In this document: piece by piece, positions 33,813-42,820 of the stretch
Layout of the letters: each line of letters begins with the position of its first letter
Numbering within the stretch: the first letter of the stretch is position 1
Origin: JBBIQS01 sp037442205
GTDB taxonomy: Bacteria > Myxococcota > Myxococcia > Myxococcales > UBA5297
Direction: 5' to 3'
Assembly (NCBI GenBank): GCA_037442205.1
Contig: JBBIQS010000028.1
Coordinates: forward strand, 21,170-85,169
Length of the DNA: 64,000 nucleotides
Notes under the pieces: generated by a model
Told to the model about the DNA's origin: nothing
The model's input: the letters and a program-made list of their open reading frames with translations, nothing else
Databases searched by the model: none
Made by a program: the position numbers and the translations under genes

Positions 33813-35404
33813 GGCAGCACCGCGGGCTGCATCGCCGCCGAGCCCGAGGCGGTGCCGAGTCCCGACAGACCGACGATCGCCGCGGCGTCGGTATCCCCGG
33901 CGGAAGTGAGCACCGCAGCGGCCTCGGTCTGTCCGAAGGGATGCAGCTTCACCTTCCAGTAGGGATTGAAGAAGTTGGGCGGCTCCTTCCAGTCCCCGGG
34001 GTGGTGGTAGTAGACGAGCGCCTTGGCCACCGAGACGGCGTTCTTCTGCGGCGACAGCTGCAGCGAGGTCTGGTTGCCCATCAGCGCGGTGGTCATCACG
34101 CCCTGGTCGTTGACCGTCCAGGGCATCTTGGTCCTGCCCTCGTTGAGCTTGAGGTCCTGCTCGGCGTAGCCGTAGACCACCGGCTGGCCGTAGGGCGCCT
34201 GGTCGCTCACCTTGAAGGTGGCGAACTTCAGCAGGCTGTCCATGTCCAGGCTGTGGTCGGAGCCGTCGCAGACGCTGCCCATGAAGCCCATGGCATCGTG
34301 GCTGTTGCCGCTCTCGATCGAGCCGGGGCCGATGATCCCGAGCAGCGGGGTCATCGGGTAGCCGCCCGGCGCGCACCAGTGCTGGCACATGCCGCCCAGG
34401 CCCCACCAGTCCTTGGAGACGACTTTGCTGGCCTCCTGGTTCGACGAGGGATCGACGTCGCCCAGCCCGGCTGCACCCTGGATGATCAGCGGGTCAGCGC
34501 TGTAGATGAACGGGCTCTGGCCGATGAAGAACATCCCGCCGCCGGCCTTGTTGGCGATCTTCATGCCGAATGGAGCCAGCACCGCCGTCGAGACCACCGC
34601 GCCGCGCTTGGCGACCCACTGCGGCCGCGCCGAGTTGGCCAACTCGGTCATGTCGCGCTTCTGGTGGAAGCCGGTGCCCAGGTCCACCGAGGCGGCGTAC
34701 TGGGCGACGTTGAAGGCCATCAGCATCGAGGGGGTCGCATCGGTACCGGCGGGGAGGTTGAGGTTGGTTCCCGAGCCGTCGTCGAGGTTGGTCTTGCCCC
34801 TGGCCAGCTCCACATTCACGTAGGCGTAGGCCTCGGCCTGCGAGGCGTAGAGCAGGGTGATCATCAGCTTGTAGGCATCCATCGCCCGCTTGAACGAGGA
34901 ATCGGTGTTCTGGATGTCGCCGCCCGGGTCGCCTCCCAGCCAGCTCATCAGGAAGTCGTACCCCGTGTAAATATCCTCCCAGGCGTGCACGCAGTGCTCC
35001 GGGCAGGAGCAGGGGATGCAGCCGTCGATGCAGGGGATGCAGCACGCCAGGCTGAACTCGATGCTCGCCATCTCGAAGTAGGAGATCGCGGCGCCGAAGT
35101 AGGCGTCGACGCCGGCGGCGATCTCGCTGTGGTAGGCGCTCAGGATCGACATTCCCACCAGCGCCCCGGCGATGGCCCGGTTGGTATAGGCGAAGTAGTT
35201 GTAGGAGCGGGCGACCTGGATGCCCATCGAGTAGGCCTGGGCGTCGGCGGCATTCTGGACGCGGATGCGCTCGTGCACCGCCCAGCTGACGTTGAGCACC
35301 ATCGTCAGGCAGAGCGTCGCCAGCAGGAGCATGAGGGCGCCCAGGATCATCACCTGCCCGCGGGGGCGGCGCAGGGCGCGCAGCGGTGGCAGCGTTCTTC
35401 TCAT
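33809..35404 (-). CDS. TadG-like pilus assembly protein with Tad domain
   Basis: This 531-residue protein begins RRPRGQVMILGALMLLLATL, then VQNAADAQAYSMGIQVARSYNYFAYTN (quoted in part), the helix plus 'QNAADA' pattern of the Tad/TadG family. It has one membrane helix near 18-38. The large outer domain has a cysteine-dense loop (CCIPCIDGCIPCSCPEHC, about 120-140), probably disulfide-linked. It lies 12 nt after the TadE-like gene. TadG-like proteins anchor the Tad pilus apparatus in the envelope. Confidence 0.77.
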   Translation of the reverse strand: MRRTLPPLRALRRPRGQVMILGALMLLLATLCLTMVLNVSWAVHERIRVQNAADAQAYSMGIQVARSYNYFAYTNRAIAGALVGMSILSAYHSEIAAGVDAYFGAAISYFEMASIEFSLACCIPCIDGCIPCSCPEHCVHAWEDIYTGYDFLMSWLGGDPGGDIQNTDSSFKRAMDAYKLMITLLYASQAEAYAYVNVELARGKTNLDDGSGTNLNLPAGTDATPSMLMAFNVAQYAASVDLGTGFHQKRDMTELANSARPQWVAKRGAVVSTAVLAPFGMKIANKAGGGMFFIGQSPFIYSADPLIIQGAAGLGDVDPSSNQEASKVVSKDWWGLGGMCQHWCAPGGYPMTPLLGIIGPGSIESGNSHDAMGFMGSVCDGSDHSLDMDSLLKFATFKVSDQAPYGQPVVYGYAEQDLKLNEGRTKMPWTVNDQGVMTTALMGNQTSLQLSPQKNAVSVAKALVYYHHPGDWKEPPNFFNPYWKVKLHPFGQTEAAAVLTSAGDTDAAAIVGLSGLGTASGSAAMQPAVLP

Positions 35405-35416
35405 CGGATCACCGCC

Positions 35417-36301
35417 TTACGGGTCGCCGGCCGCTCTTCCGGCGGTGTCGGGGTCGTGGTAGTGGAAGCACTTGTTCTCGGTCGGCAACGGGCACTCGCC
35501 GAGGAACAGGTTGGACTGCATGCGCATGGCGTAGTTGGCGTACATCGGCAGGTAGTAGTGGTGGGAGGCCATCGCCACCGCGAGGAGAGCCGAGTTGTCT
35601 TCGGCCTGGGGAACTCCGCCGCCGGCGGCGCCCTGGTCGTTCCTGCGCGGTCCCTGGTTGAAGGTCCCCATCCGCACCTCGTCGGCGACCCGCAGCCCGG
35701 CCCAGATCTCGAAGATCAGGTAGTTGGCGAAGGGGATGATCATCGGGGCGTGGAACTTGACCTGCACCCGCAGCTTGAGGCGGCTGAAGGCGCGCACCAT
35801 CTCCACCTGGTTGCCGGTGCTCCCGCCCACGCCGCCCAGGTCGGCCATCTCGTCGTTGTTGCGATCGTCGTCGAAGTCGACTTCCTTGCGGTCGTTCTGG
35901 GGAGTGAAGGTACCGGAGTTGTTCAGCCACGGGGCCAGCGGCCCGCAGATGCGCGTCTCGATGAGCTTGAACCCCAGGGCTCCGGCGGCGGCGTTGGCCG
36001 CCACGGCCTGCAGGTAGGCCTGGCCATAGGAGGTGCCGTCGTTGGCCTTCTGGTAGCCGGTCCCGGTGGCCGACATCAACGGCGCCATCACCGCGGTGGC
36101 CGCATCGTCCATCTTCTTGACGCAGGCGTTCTGCAGGGCGCCGGCGCGCACGGCGCGATAGGCGGCGTACTTGAGCATCGCCCGCGCCTGGAAGAGCAGC
36201 GTCATCTGCATCAGCCCGAGGACCATGAACACGAAGAGCGGCATGACGATCGCCGTCTCCACCGCCGCCTGTCCTCGCTCGGTGCCGAGCGTCCTGCGCA
36301 T
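35417..36301 (-). CDS. TadE-like minor pilin (first)
   Basis: This 294-residue protein starts at ATG 36301 behind GGAGGAG. Residues 8-35 read RGQAAVETAIVMPLFVFMVL, the TadE signature with the processing-site Gly-Gln and Glu. One helix anchors it; the rest is extracytoplasmic (AYRAVRAGALQNACVKKM, then LRVQVKFHAPMIIPFANY). It opens a seven-gene overlapping run down to 30982. The Tad ATPase (TadA), platform proteins, secretin and prepilin peptidase must be elsewhere. Confidence 0.77.
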   Translation of the reverse strand: MRRTLGTERGQAAVETAIVMPLFVFMVLGLMQMTLLFQARAMLKYAAYRAVRAGALQNACVKKMDDAATAVMAPLMSATGTGYQKANDGTSYGQAYLQAVAANAAAGALGFKLIETRICGPLAPWLNNSGTFTPQNDRKEVDFDDDRNNDEMADLGGVGGSTGNQVEMVRAFSRLKLRVQVKFHAPMIIPFANYLIFEIWAGLRVADEVRMGTFNQGPRRNDQGAAGGGVPQAEDNSALLAVAMASHHYYLPMYANYAMRMQSNLFLGECPLPTENKCFHYHDPDTAGRAAGDP

Positions 36302-36564
36302 CGACTCCTCCTGCGTGCCTCGCAGCACCGCGCCACCATCCTGAGACCGGGCGCCGGTGCCCGCGAGCACTTGGTGCATAGCTAGGTCTAACCGCACGGC
36401 GCTCACCAACCCATCGGTCAGGTTGACGCTGGTGTCGGATACTGGTGGCACCAAGGGGGGAGCGCCCTGCCGCAGGCCCATTTTCTGCCAGTTTCGGGCC
36501 GAGTGGTGACTTTTCCCTTGACATGGCGCGTCATTCCGCGCCAGCGGAGCGCTTGGGGCCGCGA

Positions 36565-37164
36565 CTACTTGTCCGAGGGAGCAGGGCGGGCGCTGTCCAA
36601 CACGTCGCGCAAGCCAGCCGCGGTGGAGATCTTGAAGTCCTTGGGGACCGCGAACAGGGCCTCGGGCTGCGGGCCCTCCTTGAGATCGCGCAACTCGGAG
36701 CTCGAGTCGGCCGACTCGCTCTTCAGGGGAAAGCGGGTCCTCGCGTCGAGCCACAGCGTCGTCGCCGTGCCTTTCTCGGGCGTGATCTGCCACTTGTGGG
36801 CCTGGCGGCCGCCGACCTTCTCGGCCCCGAGGTCCTTGCAGGTGGAGCCCTTCCTGGCCGCGCAGGGACTGCCGGGGGCCGACCAGCTCTGTCGGAAGTC
36901 GGCTGGGAACGGAATCTCGATCGCCAGCTTCTGAGCGGGGACGAGGTTGTAGCTCTTTCCCCGGGTCAGGTCCGTGACCACGGTGGTCTTGTCCGACTCC
37001 ATGCGGAACTTCCTTCCCGAAGAGTAGACCTTCATGGTCATCGTCTCGGGCGGGTTGTGCTTGCTGGTGGTGATCAGCGTGGCCGAGAAGGGAACCTGGC
37101 CCTGGCCGGCCGCCGGAGCAGAGAGGGTCAGCGCCAGCGCCGCGAGTCTGAGGAGTCGGGACAT
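36565..37164 (-). CDS. Exported DUF4412-/LolA-like protein
   Basis: This 199-residue protein starts at ATG 37164 (GGAG upstream; TTG 37176 is the alternative). It has a signal peptide (LLRLAALALTLSAPAAG). The pattern FSATLITTSKHNPPETMTMKVYSSGRKFRME, then TDLTRGKSYNLVPAQKLAIEI (quoted in parts) fits DUF4412-type beta-rich periplasmic proteins, whose fold resembles LolA/LolB lipoprotein carriers. One Cys pair (GSPC...STC, near 100) may bridge. Its ligand is unknown. Confidence 0.65.
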   Translation of the reverse strand: MSRLLRLAALALTLSAPAAGQGQVPFSATLITTSKHNPPETMTMKVYSSGRKFRMESDKTTVVTDLTRGKSYNLVPAQKLAIEIPFPADFRQSWSAPGSPCAARKGSTCKDLGAEKVGGRQAHKWQITPEKGTATTLWLDARTRFPLKSESADSSSELRDLKEGPQPEALFAVPKDFKISTAAGLRDVLDSARPAPSDK

Positions 37165-37396
37165 GGGGAGCTCCAAGGCGAAGCGAGGTCTCGCTGGACG
37201 ATCCTCGAACGCGGACCGAGCGCAACCATAGTGCCGATCGCCCGCGCCGCGCGAGCCGGGCGCCCCGCTGCCTCCGAGTGGCCCGTGCCTCGCCCGAGCG
37301 CGACGCCCACTCCCTCGACCAGCCGGACGGCCGCCCTCCCGCCGCTCAGAACTGCCCCTCGCGCCGCCTCCCCGCCGGCACTATGATTCGCTCCCC

Positions 37397-38710
37397 TTGG
37401 CTGACGACCTTTTCAGCCGCGCCGCCGAGCGCGACCTGTCCAACGCCCCGCTCCCCGAGCGAATGCGCCCGCGCCAGCTCGAGGAGGTGATCGGCCAGGA
37501 GCACCTGCTGGGCGAGGGCAAGCTGCTGCGCCGAGCCATCGAGGAGGACCGAGTCCCCTCGCTCATCTTCTGGGGACCTCCGGGGACGGGCAAAACCACG
37601 CTGGGCCGGATCATCGCCGAGCGGACCGGCAGCGCCTTTGAGGCCCTCTCGGCGGTCGGCTCGGGGGTCAAGGAGATCCGCGAGGTGGCCGCCGCCGCCC
37701 AGGACCGCTGGGCCGCCCGCCGCCGGCGCACCATCCTCTTCGTCGACGAGATCCACCGCTTCAACAAGGCCCAGCAGGACGCCCTGCTGCCTCACGTCGA
37801 GCGCGGCACCGTCACCTTGATCGGCGCCACCACCGAGAACCCCTCCTTCGAGGTCAACTCCGCGCTCCTGTCGCGCTGCCGGGTATTCACCCTGCGCCCG
37901 CTCGGCGAGGAGGAGATCGCCTCCCTGGTCCGCCGCGCGATTGGCGACCCGCGCGGCCTGGCCAACCTGGTCCAGATCGCCCCTGAGGCGATCGAGCACC
38001 TGGCGCAGGCCTGCTACGGCGACGCCCGCCGCGCCCTGTCGGCTCTCGAGGTGGCCAGCGCCAGCGCCAAGAAGGGCGAGCCGATCGGCCTGGCTCAGGT
38101 CGAGGAGGCGCTGCAGACCAAGACCCTGCTCTACGACAAGGCCGGCGAGGAGCACTACAACGTCATCTCGGCGTTCATCAAATCGCTGCGCGGCTCGGAC
38201 CCCGACGCCGCGGTCTACTACCTGGTGCGGATGCTCGAGGCCGGCGAGGACCCGATCTTCCTGCTGCGCCGGATGGTGATCTTCGCCGGCGAGGACATCG
38301 GCAACGCCGATCCGCGGGCGCTGTCGGTGGTGGTGGACTGCCTGCGCGCGGTGGAGCTGGTGGGCCTGCCCGAGGGGGTGCTGCCGATGAGCATGGCCGC
38401 CAGCTACCTGGCCCTGGCGCCCAAGTCCAACGCCGCCCTCAAGGCCTACGCCGCTGCGCGCAAGGACGTGACCGAGAAGGGGCCGCTGCCGGTGCCGCTG
38501 CACATCCGCAACGCCCCCACCCAGCTGATGAAGCAGCTAGGCTACGGCGGCGGCTACAAGTACCCTCACAACTTCGAGGGCAACTACGTCCCCGACCAAT
38601 ACCTGCCCGACGCGCTCCGGGGCTCGAGCTACTATCAGCCCACCGACAACGGCTTCGAGAAGGAGCTCAAGGCGCGCCTGGAGGAGATCAAGCTCAAGCG
38701 CAAAGGCTGA
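37397..38710 (+). CDS. rarA: Replication-associated recombination protein A (RarA/MgsA)
   Basis: This 437-residue AAA+ ATPase starts at TTG 37397. It has Walker A GPPGTGKTT (60-68), Walker B ILFVDEIHR (113-121), sensor GATTENPSFE and the arginine finger in LLSRCRV. The C-terminal part ends in PHNFEGNYVPDQYLPD and YYQPTDNG, which are diagnostic for RarA. It acts at stalled replication forks and single-strand gaps as a tetramer. Length matches the E. coli protein (447). The gene is followed 20 nt later by a tiny membrane protein. Confidence 0.93.
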   Translation: MADDLFSRAAERDLSNAPLPERMRPRQLEEVIGQEHLLGEGKLLRRAIEEDRVPSLIFWGPPGTGKTTLGRIIAERTGSAFEALSAVGSGVKEIREVAAAAQDRWAARRRRTILFVDEIHRFNKAQQDALLPHVERGTVTLIGATTENPSFEVNSALLSRCRVFTLRPLGEEEIASLVRRAIGDPRGLANLVQIAPEAIEHLAQACYGDARRALSALEVASASAKKGEPIGLAQVEEALQTKTLLYDKAGEEHYNVISAFIKSLRGSDPDAAVYYLVRMLEAGEDPIFLLRRMVIFAGEDIGNADPRALSVVVDCLRAVELVGLPEGVLPMSMAASYLALAPKSNAALKAYAAARKDVTEKGPLPVPLHIRNAPTQLMKQLGYGGGYKYPHNFEGNYVPDQYLPDALRGSSYYQPTDNGFEKELKARLEEIKLKRKG

Positions 38711-38730
38711 GCGTTCGTAGGGAGGCGGCC

Positions 38731-38949
38731 ATGTCCAGGCGCGACAAGCGCAAGAAGCACCAGCACCCGCACGGCGAAGACACCGGCAACTACAACAGCG
38801 GCCTGCTGGGCTCGATGCGCGGAGGCCTCAAGCGAGCCGCCGGACAAGGCGCGCCGGGGCGTAAGGGCCGTGCCCAGCGCGCCCTGGACATCATCCTCTG
38901 GATCGCGGTCATCGCCGCACTGGTCTACTTCATCAGCCGGCGGATGTAG
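38731..38949 (+). CDS. Tiny basic membrane protein
   Basis: This 72-residue protein has a strong ribosome site (GGGAGG) before ATG 38731. The N-terminal 48 residues are very basic (MSRRDKRKKHQHPHGED), then one membrane helix (about 50-68: ALDIILWIAVIAALVYFI) closes the protein. It resembles tail-anchored small proteins. No family was recognised. It probably shares the rarA transcript. Confidence 0.6.
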   Translation: MSRRDKRKKHQHPHGEDTGNYNSGLLGSMRGGLKRAAGQGAPGRKGRAQRALDIILWIAVIAALVYFISRRM

Positions 38950-38962
38950 CCGCGGCCCGGCC

Positions 38963-39289
38963 TCAACCCATCTGGCGCGCGTGCCGCGGGAGCCGGATCG
39001 GCTCCTCGGGCACCAGCGAGAAGACGAAGATTGCCACCGCGCACAGCGCGTTGTTCCAAACCGTCCCCCGGTTCACCGTCGGCAGGACGAAGGCCGAGAT
39101 GAACAGCCAGGCCGACAGCGCCGTGTTCAGGTAGCGGGCCGGCGAGGAAACCATCGCCGCCAGCGCGAACGCGACGCAGAGCAGGCCCAGGATCCAGGTG
39201 TTGGTCAGCTGCGCTGAGCTGTGGCGCCAGACGAACGCCGAGATGAACAGCCACACGCCGATGACGACATTGGCGACCCGAAAAGGCAT
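38963..39289 (-). CDS. SPW-repeat membrane protein
   Basis: This 108-residue protein has four hydrophobic helices and two copies of a W-L-F-I-S-A-F-V motif (near residues 13-20 and 60-67), the internal duplication typical of the SPW repeat family. Members are small inner-membrane proteins of unknown function, often near NAD-dependent or stress genes. It converges on the small membrane gene with a 13-nt gap. Confidence 0.75.
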   Translation of the reverse strand: MPFRVANVVIGVWLFISAFVWRHSSAQLTNTWILGLLCVAFALAAMVSSPARYLNTALSAWLFISAFVLPTVNRGTVWNNALCAVAIFVFSLVPEEPIRLPRHARQMG

Positions 39290-39388
39290 GGGAAGCCCCC
39301 CTTCGCCTGGAAAGCTGGGGATTGCCGAACGCGGGGCAAGGGCCTACGGAAACGAGCTGCCCGCTCTGGGCCCCGCCGGGCCGAGGCC

Positions 39389-40087
39389 TCAACCACGGCG
39401 GCGGAAGTCGCCCAGCCGCGCGACGTCCTTGCGCCTCTCCTGCCGGCGCTCCTGCGCCAGAGCCTCGAGGCGCTTGCGGCTGCCGAGGGCGGCGTACAGC
39501 CACAGGGCGATGATCAGCCCGGCGCCGGCCAGGCTCCACTGCAGCACCTTGGCCGGGCCCCTCGTCGCCGCGTCGAAGTCCCAGACGTCGCGGGGGCCGA
39601 TGGGGGCGAAGAAGTGCTTCGCCTCCCGCGCCTGGCGGTAGCGGTTCGCCAGCGCGTCAAGCGTGCGCTGGGTCTCCCTGGGAATGGCGACCCGCCGCTC
39701 GACAAGCCTGCGCGCCACCTGCTCGACGCGATCGTGGCACCAGAGGTCCTCTGGCAGGTGGCCGAGGGCTTTGATCAGGTGGTCGAGCGCGCCGAACAGC
39801 TCGTCGGTGGGAGCAGTCTCGCCCCCGTCCTTGCCCAGTACCTTCATCGCCTCGCGCACGTGGAGGGCGGCCTGGTAGGTGGGCGAGGTGCGCTTCTGGT
39901 ACTCGGAGATGCCCAGCACCGACAGGAAGTAGATGCCCAGGACGATCAGCAGCCCCCAGGGAACGCCCAGTTGGCGCCTTGGCGGGCCGTCGACATGGGT
40001 GTCATCCTCGGTGTCGAGGGGGGTCTGGCAGCTGGGGCAGTCGAGCGCGTCGGCCCGGACTTTGGCGCCGCAAAACGGACATCGCAT
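39389..40087 (-). CDS. Zinc-ribbon membrane protein
   Basis: This 232-residue protein starts MRCPFCGAKV with a second CPSC (Cys3, Cys6, Cys17, Cys20), forming a zinc ribbon. A membrane helix (about 42-60, PWGLLIVLGIYFLSVLG) follows, then a helical soluble part and a second helix near 195-212 (AGAGLIIALWLYAAL), ending in a basic tail. No known family beyond the ribbon. The zinc ribbon probably mediates protein contact. The gene faces a divergent region containing paired direct repeats. Confidence 0.7.
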   Translation of the reverse strand: MRCPFCGAKVRADALDCPSCQTPLDTEDDTHVDGPPRRQLGVPWGLLIVLGIYFLSVLGISEYQKRTSPTYQAALHVREAMKVLGKDGGETAPTDELFGALDHLIKALGHLPEDLWCHDRVEQVARRLVERRVAIPRETQRTLDALANRYRQAREAKHFFAPIGPRDVWDFDAATRGPAKVLQWSLAGAGLIIALWLYAALGSRKRLEALAQERRQERRKDVARLGDFRRRG

Positions 40088-40158
40088 GGAATCGGACACC
40101 CCGCGATGATCTTGGAGAGCCCGGGCCGGGTCAAGCCGCAGGTCGAGCAGACTGGCGA

Positions 40159-40203
40159 TTCCAAGAATTTGCAGGTCGACCTGGCAGAATTTGCAGTTCC
40201 AAG
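40159..40203. promoter_or_regulatory. Paired direct repeats, possible operator
   Basis: AGAATTTGCAG occurs twice (40164-40174 and 40186-40196), exactly 22 bp start to start, two helical turns. TTCCAAG also occurs twice, on the outer flanks (40159-40165 and 40197-40203). This AT-rich patch stands out in the GC-rich 271-nt divergent region between the zinc-ribbon gene and the small gene at 40359. The layout suits a dimeric or tandem-bound regulator. Confidence 0.4.
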
Positions 40204-40358
40204 GAGGCGGGCTGAACGGGAGGGGGATGCTCCCAGCACCAGATCCTCGGGCTCGCCGGGCCGTTTGCAGCGAGCAGGGTGGGACTGGTGGCCGCCGCGG
40301 GCTCGGCACGGTCACTGCAGCAGATGAGCGAGCGGCCGGCCTCTTGACGAGGAGCGTC

Positions 40359-40610
40359 ATGAATCGTCAGCGCGCAGGACTGCAGGCCTATCGCGAGCTG
40401 TACGGAGCGGTGTGCGAGCTCTCGGAAAGCCTGTTCGATCAGGCAGTCGCCATGTGCCGGGATGAAAGGCAGGCTGCCGCGCTGGCGAGCTGCAATCTGG
40501 TGCGGGCGCTGCAGCAGGGGCGCCGCGCGAGCGGCTCGGGGCTGATGCGGCGGCTGTCGGAAGTGCGCTGGAGCGGGGCGCGCCAGCGGGCCACCTCCAG
40601 CCCTGGATAG
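40359..40610 (+). CDS. Small hypothetical protein
   Basis: This 83-residue frame starts at ATG 40359 behind GAGGAG. It is helical and charged (AYRELYGAVCELSESLFDQAV, quoted in part, then RDERQAAALASCNLVRALQQG), with two or three cysteines, no signal peptide and no membrane helix. No family was recognised. The ribosome site and protein-like composition support it; the absence of homology evidence keeps confidence low. Confidence 0.45.
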   Translation: MNRQRAGLQAYRELYGAVCELSESLFDQAVAMCRDERQAAALASCNLVRALQQGRRASGSGLMRRLSEVRWSGARQRATSSPG

Positions 40611-40696
40611 CGGAGCGAGCGGGCGCCGCGCCGCCATCCGGCTGCGCTCGAGGCGGCTTCGGAGTATCTTGGCCGCGCTTGAAACGCTCCCCTCCG

Positions 40697-41581
40697 ATGG
40701 CGCGCCCCGCGGCGCTTCACCCTGGCGACCGCGTCAGCGTCATCGCTCCTGCCAGCTCGTTCGACAGACCCGCGTTCGAGCGGGGACTAGCGCTGCTGGC
40801 CACGCGCTACCAGCCGGTGGTGCGGCCGGACATCTACGAGAGCCGCCGGTACCTGGCCGGCGGCGACGATCGGCGGCTCGCCGAGCTGTCCGAGGCACTC
40901 TCGGACCCGACCACCAGCGCCATCTTTTGCGCCCGCGGCGGCTACGGGGTCACGCGGCTGCTGTCGCGGCTGCAGCTGCCCCGGCGCGCCAAGCCGCTGA
41001 TCGGCTTCTCCGACATCACCGCGCTGCACGGCCTGGCACAGTCGCGCGGCCGAGTGAGCGTCCACGGGCCGGTCCTCACCCAGCTCGGCAGGCTGGGAGA
41101 AGCGGTCGCGAACGAGCTGTTCGAGCTGCTGGAGACGCCGTCGGCGCGGGTCGAGCTGCGCGGCGAGCCGCAGGTGCCCGGAGTGGCCGAGGGGCGGGTG
41201 GTCGGGGGAAACCTCTCGGTGCTGACTCGGCTGCTGGGCACTCCGTATCTGCCGCCGCTCGAGGGGGCGATCCTCTTCCTGGAAGACGTGGGCGAGCGGC
41301 CTTATCGGCTCGATCGGATGTGGCAGCACCTGGCGCTCGCCGGAGCCTTCGAGAAGGTGAAGGGCATCGCGCTGGGAGAGTTCGTGGAGTGCGAGGAGAA
41401 GGGCGGCAAGTGGACCGCGGCCGAGATCCTGCGCGAGCTGGCCGAAGAGACCGGACTGCCCTGCGTGGCCGAGCTGCCGGTCGGGCACGGCGACCGCAAC
41501 CGCCCGCTGCCGCTGGGAGCGCGCGCCCGGCTCGACGGGGCCGAGGGCACCCTGCGCTTCCTCGAGGGAGCGGTGCGGTGA
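40697..41581 (+). CDS. ldcA: LD-carboxypeptidase (peptidase S66)
   Basis: This 294-residue protein has the S66 layout: GDRVSVIAPAS at the start, ARGGYG near 79, the nucleophile Ser105 in GFSDITAL, Glu196 in FLEDVGE and His264 in VGHGDRN. This is a complete Ser-Glu-His set. It should remove the terminal D-Ala from murein tetrapeptides in the cytoplasm during peptidoglycan recycling. TTG at 40679 is a possible longer start. Its stop overlaps the next gene's GTG (GTGA), and mpl follows after that, so this is a recycling operon. Confidence 0.88.
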   Translation: MARPAALHPGDRVSVIAPASSFDRPAFERGLALLATRYQPVVRPDIYESRRYLAGGDDRRLAELSEALSDPTTSAIFCARGGYGVTRLLSRLQLPRRAKPLIGFSDITALHGLAQSRGRVSVHGPVLTQLGRLGEAVANELFELLETPSARVELRGEPQVPGVAEGRVVGGNLSVLTRLLGTPYLPPLEGAILFLEDVGERPYRLDRMWQHLALAGAFEKVKGIALGEFVECEEKGGKWTAAEILRELAEETGLPCVAELPVGHGDRNRPLPLGARARLDGAEGTLRFLEGAVR

Positions 41582-42810
41582 AGCTCGCCGAGCGCCCAGC
41601 CCAAACGCCGTCCGTTCCGCAGATCCACCGCGCCCTGTGCCGAGGGATCGAGGAGGGGGTCTTCCCCGGCGGCGCCACCGCGGTCTTCCTCTCGGGGAAG
41701 CTGATCCACCTCTCGTCCGCGGGCCAGGCGCAGCGGGTCCCAAGCACGGTGGCGATGACAGACGAGGCGCTCTTCGACCTGGCCTCGGTCACCAAAATCG
41801 CCGCCACTACTTCGGCGCTGGCCGTCCTGCTCGGCCGCGGCCAGCTCTCTCTCGAGGATCCGATCAGCCGCTTCTGGCCGGGATTCGGCCGCGCCGGAAA
41901 GCAGCCGGTGACCGTCCGCCATCTCCTCTCTCACTCGTCGGGACTGCCGGCCTGGAAGCCTTTCTTTCTGGAGGTCGCCCGCGACGCCGAGGCTGCGCCG
42001 CTCTTCGCTTGCGACAAGCCGAACCTGGAGGTCCTCGGGCAGGCTGCGCAGCGAGGCAAGGCGATGGTCCTCGCCGCGATCGAGGAGACCCCGCTCGAGC
42101 GCGCCCCGGGCGAAGCGGCGGTCTACAGCGATTTGGGCTTCATCGCCCTCGGGCGCCTGGTCGAGCTGCTCAGCGGCACTCCTCTCGAGGACTTCGTCGC
42201 CCGAAAGGTCTTCGCCAAGATGGCGCTGCCCGCGCTCGGCTACCGGCCACTGTGGAAGCCAGCCTCTGCCGACGCGCTCATCGCCACCACCGGCGTCTGC
42301 CGGCCGCGAGAGCCAGCGCCCGGCCAGGAAGGGATCGTCCCAGCGCCAGATCCCACGCGTCCGCCGGAGGCTCGGCCCGGCGAAGTGGACGACGACAACG
42401 CCTTCGCCATGGGCGGAGTGGCCGGGCACGCCGGCCTCTTTGGAACCGCCCGCGACCTGGCCGCCTTCGGCAGCGCGGTGCTCGAGGAGCTGCGGGGCGC
42501 CCAGCGGCTGGCTCCCGAGGCGGTGTGGCGAGCGCTGTGTACTCGCGACGCGACGCCCGGAACCACCCGCGCCCTGGGCTTCGACACGCCCAGCGAGAAG
42601 GACTCCAGCGCCGGGCGCTACCTGGCCGCCTCGCGCAGCGTCGGCCATCTCGGATTCACCGGCACCAGCCTGTGGCTCGACCTCGAGCGGCAGCTCGCCA
42701 TCGCCCTACTCACCAACCGCGTCCATCCCTCGCGCGCCAACGTCGCCATCAAGCCCTTCCGCCCCGCCTTCCACGACGCGGTGGTCGAGGCGCTCCAGTT
42801 GCAGCACTAG
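41578..42810 (+). CDS. Beta-lactamase-fold serine hydrolase (class C/PBP4-like)
   Basis: This 410-residue protein starts at GTG 41578. It has the S-x-x-K motif SVTK (Ser70, Lys73) and YSD at 182-184 in place of Y-x-N; the third motif may be GFTGTS near 360 (HxG/KTG position). It lacks a signal peptide, so it is probably cytoplasmic, unlike true beta-lactamases. Placement between LdcA and Mpl suggests action on muropeptides or D-amino-acid esters, not on antibiotics. That role is inference. Confidence 0.83.
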   Translation: MKLAERPAQTPSVPQIHRALCRGIEEGVFPGGATAVFLSGKLIHLSSAGQAQRVPSTVAMTDEALFDLASVTKIAATTSALAVLLGRGQLSLEDPISRFWPGFGRAGKQPVTVRHLLSHSSGLPAWKPFFLEVARDAEAAPLFACDKPNLEVLGQAAQRGKAMVLAAIEETPLERAPGEAAVYSDLGFIALGRLVELLSGTPLEDFVARKVFAKMALPALGYRPLWKPASADALIATTGVCRPREPAPGQEGIVPAPDPTRPPEARPGEVDDDNAFAMGGVAGHAGLFGTARDLAAFGSAVLEELRGAQRLAPEAVWRALCTRDATPGTTRALGFDTPSEKDSSAGRYLAASRSVGHLGFTGTSLWLDLERQLAIALLTNRVHPSRANVAIKPFRPAFHDAVVEALQLQH

Positions 42811-42820
42811 AGGACTTCAC

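Noticed and set aside
36519..36524. TTGACA hexamer, perfect -35 sequence
   Set aside because: No -10-like hexamer at 16-18 nt on the plus strand and no plus-strand gene behind it.
40697..42810. Antibiotic-resistance reading of the beta-lactamase-fold gene
   Set aside because: No signal peptide, and operon context is peptidoglycan recycling; nothing indicates beta-lactam hydrolysis.
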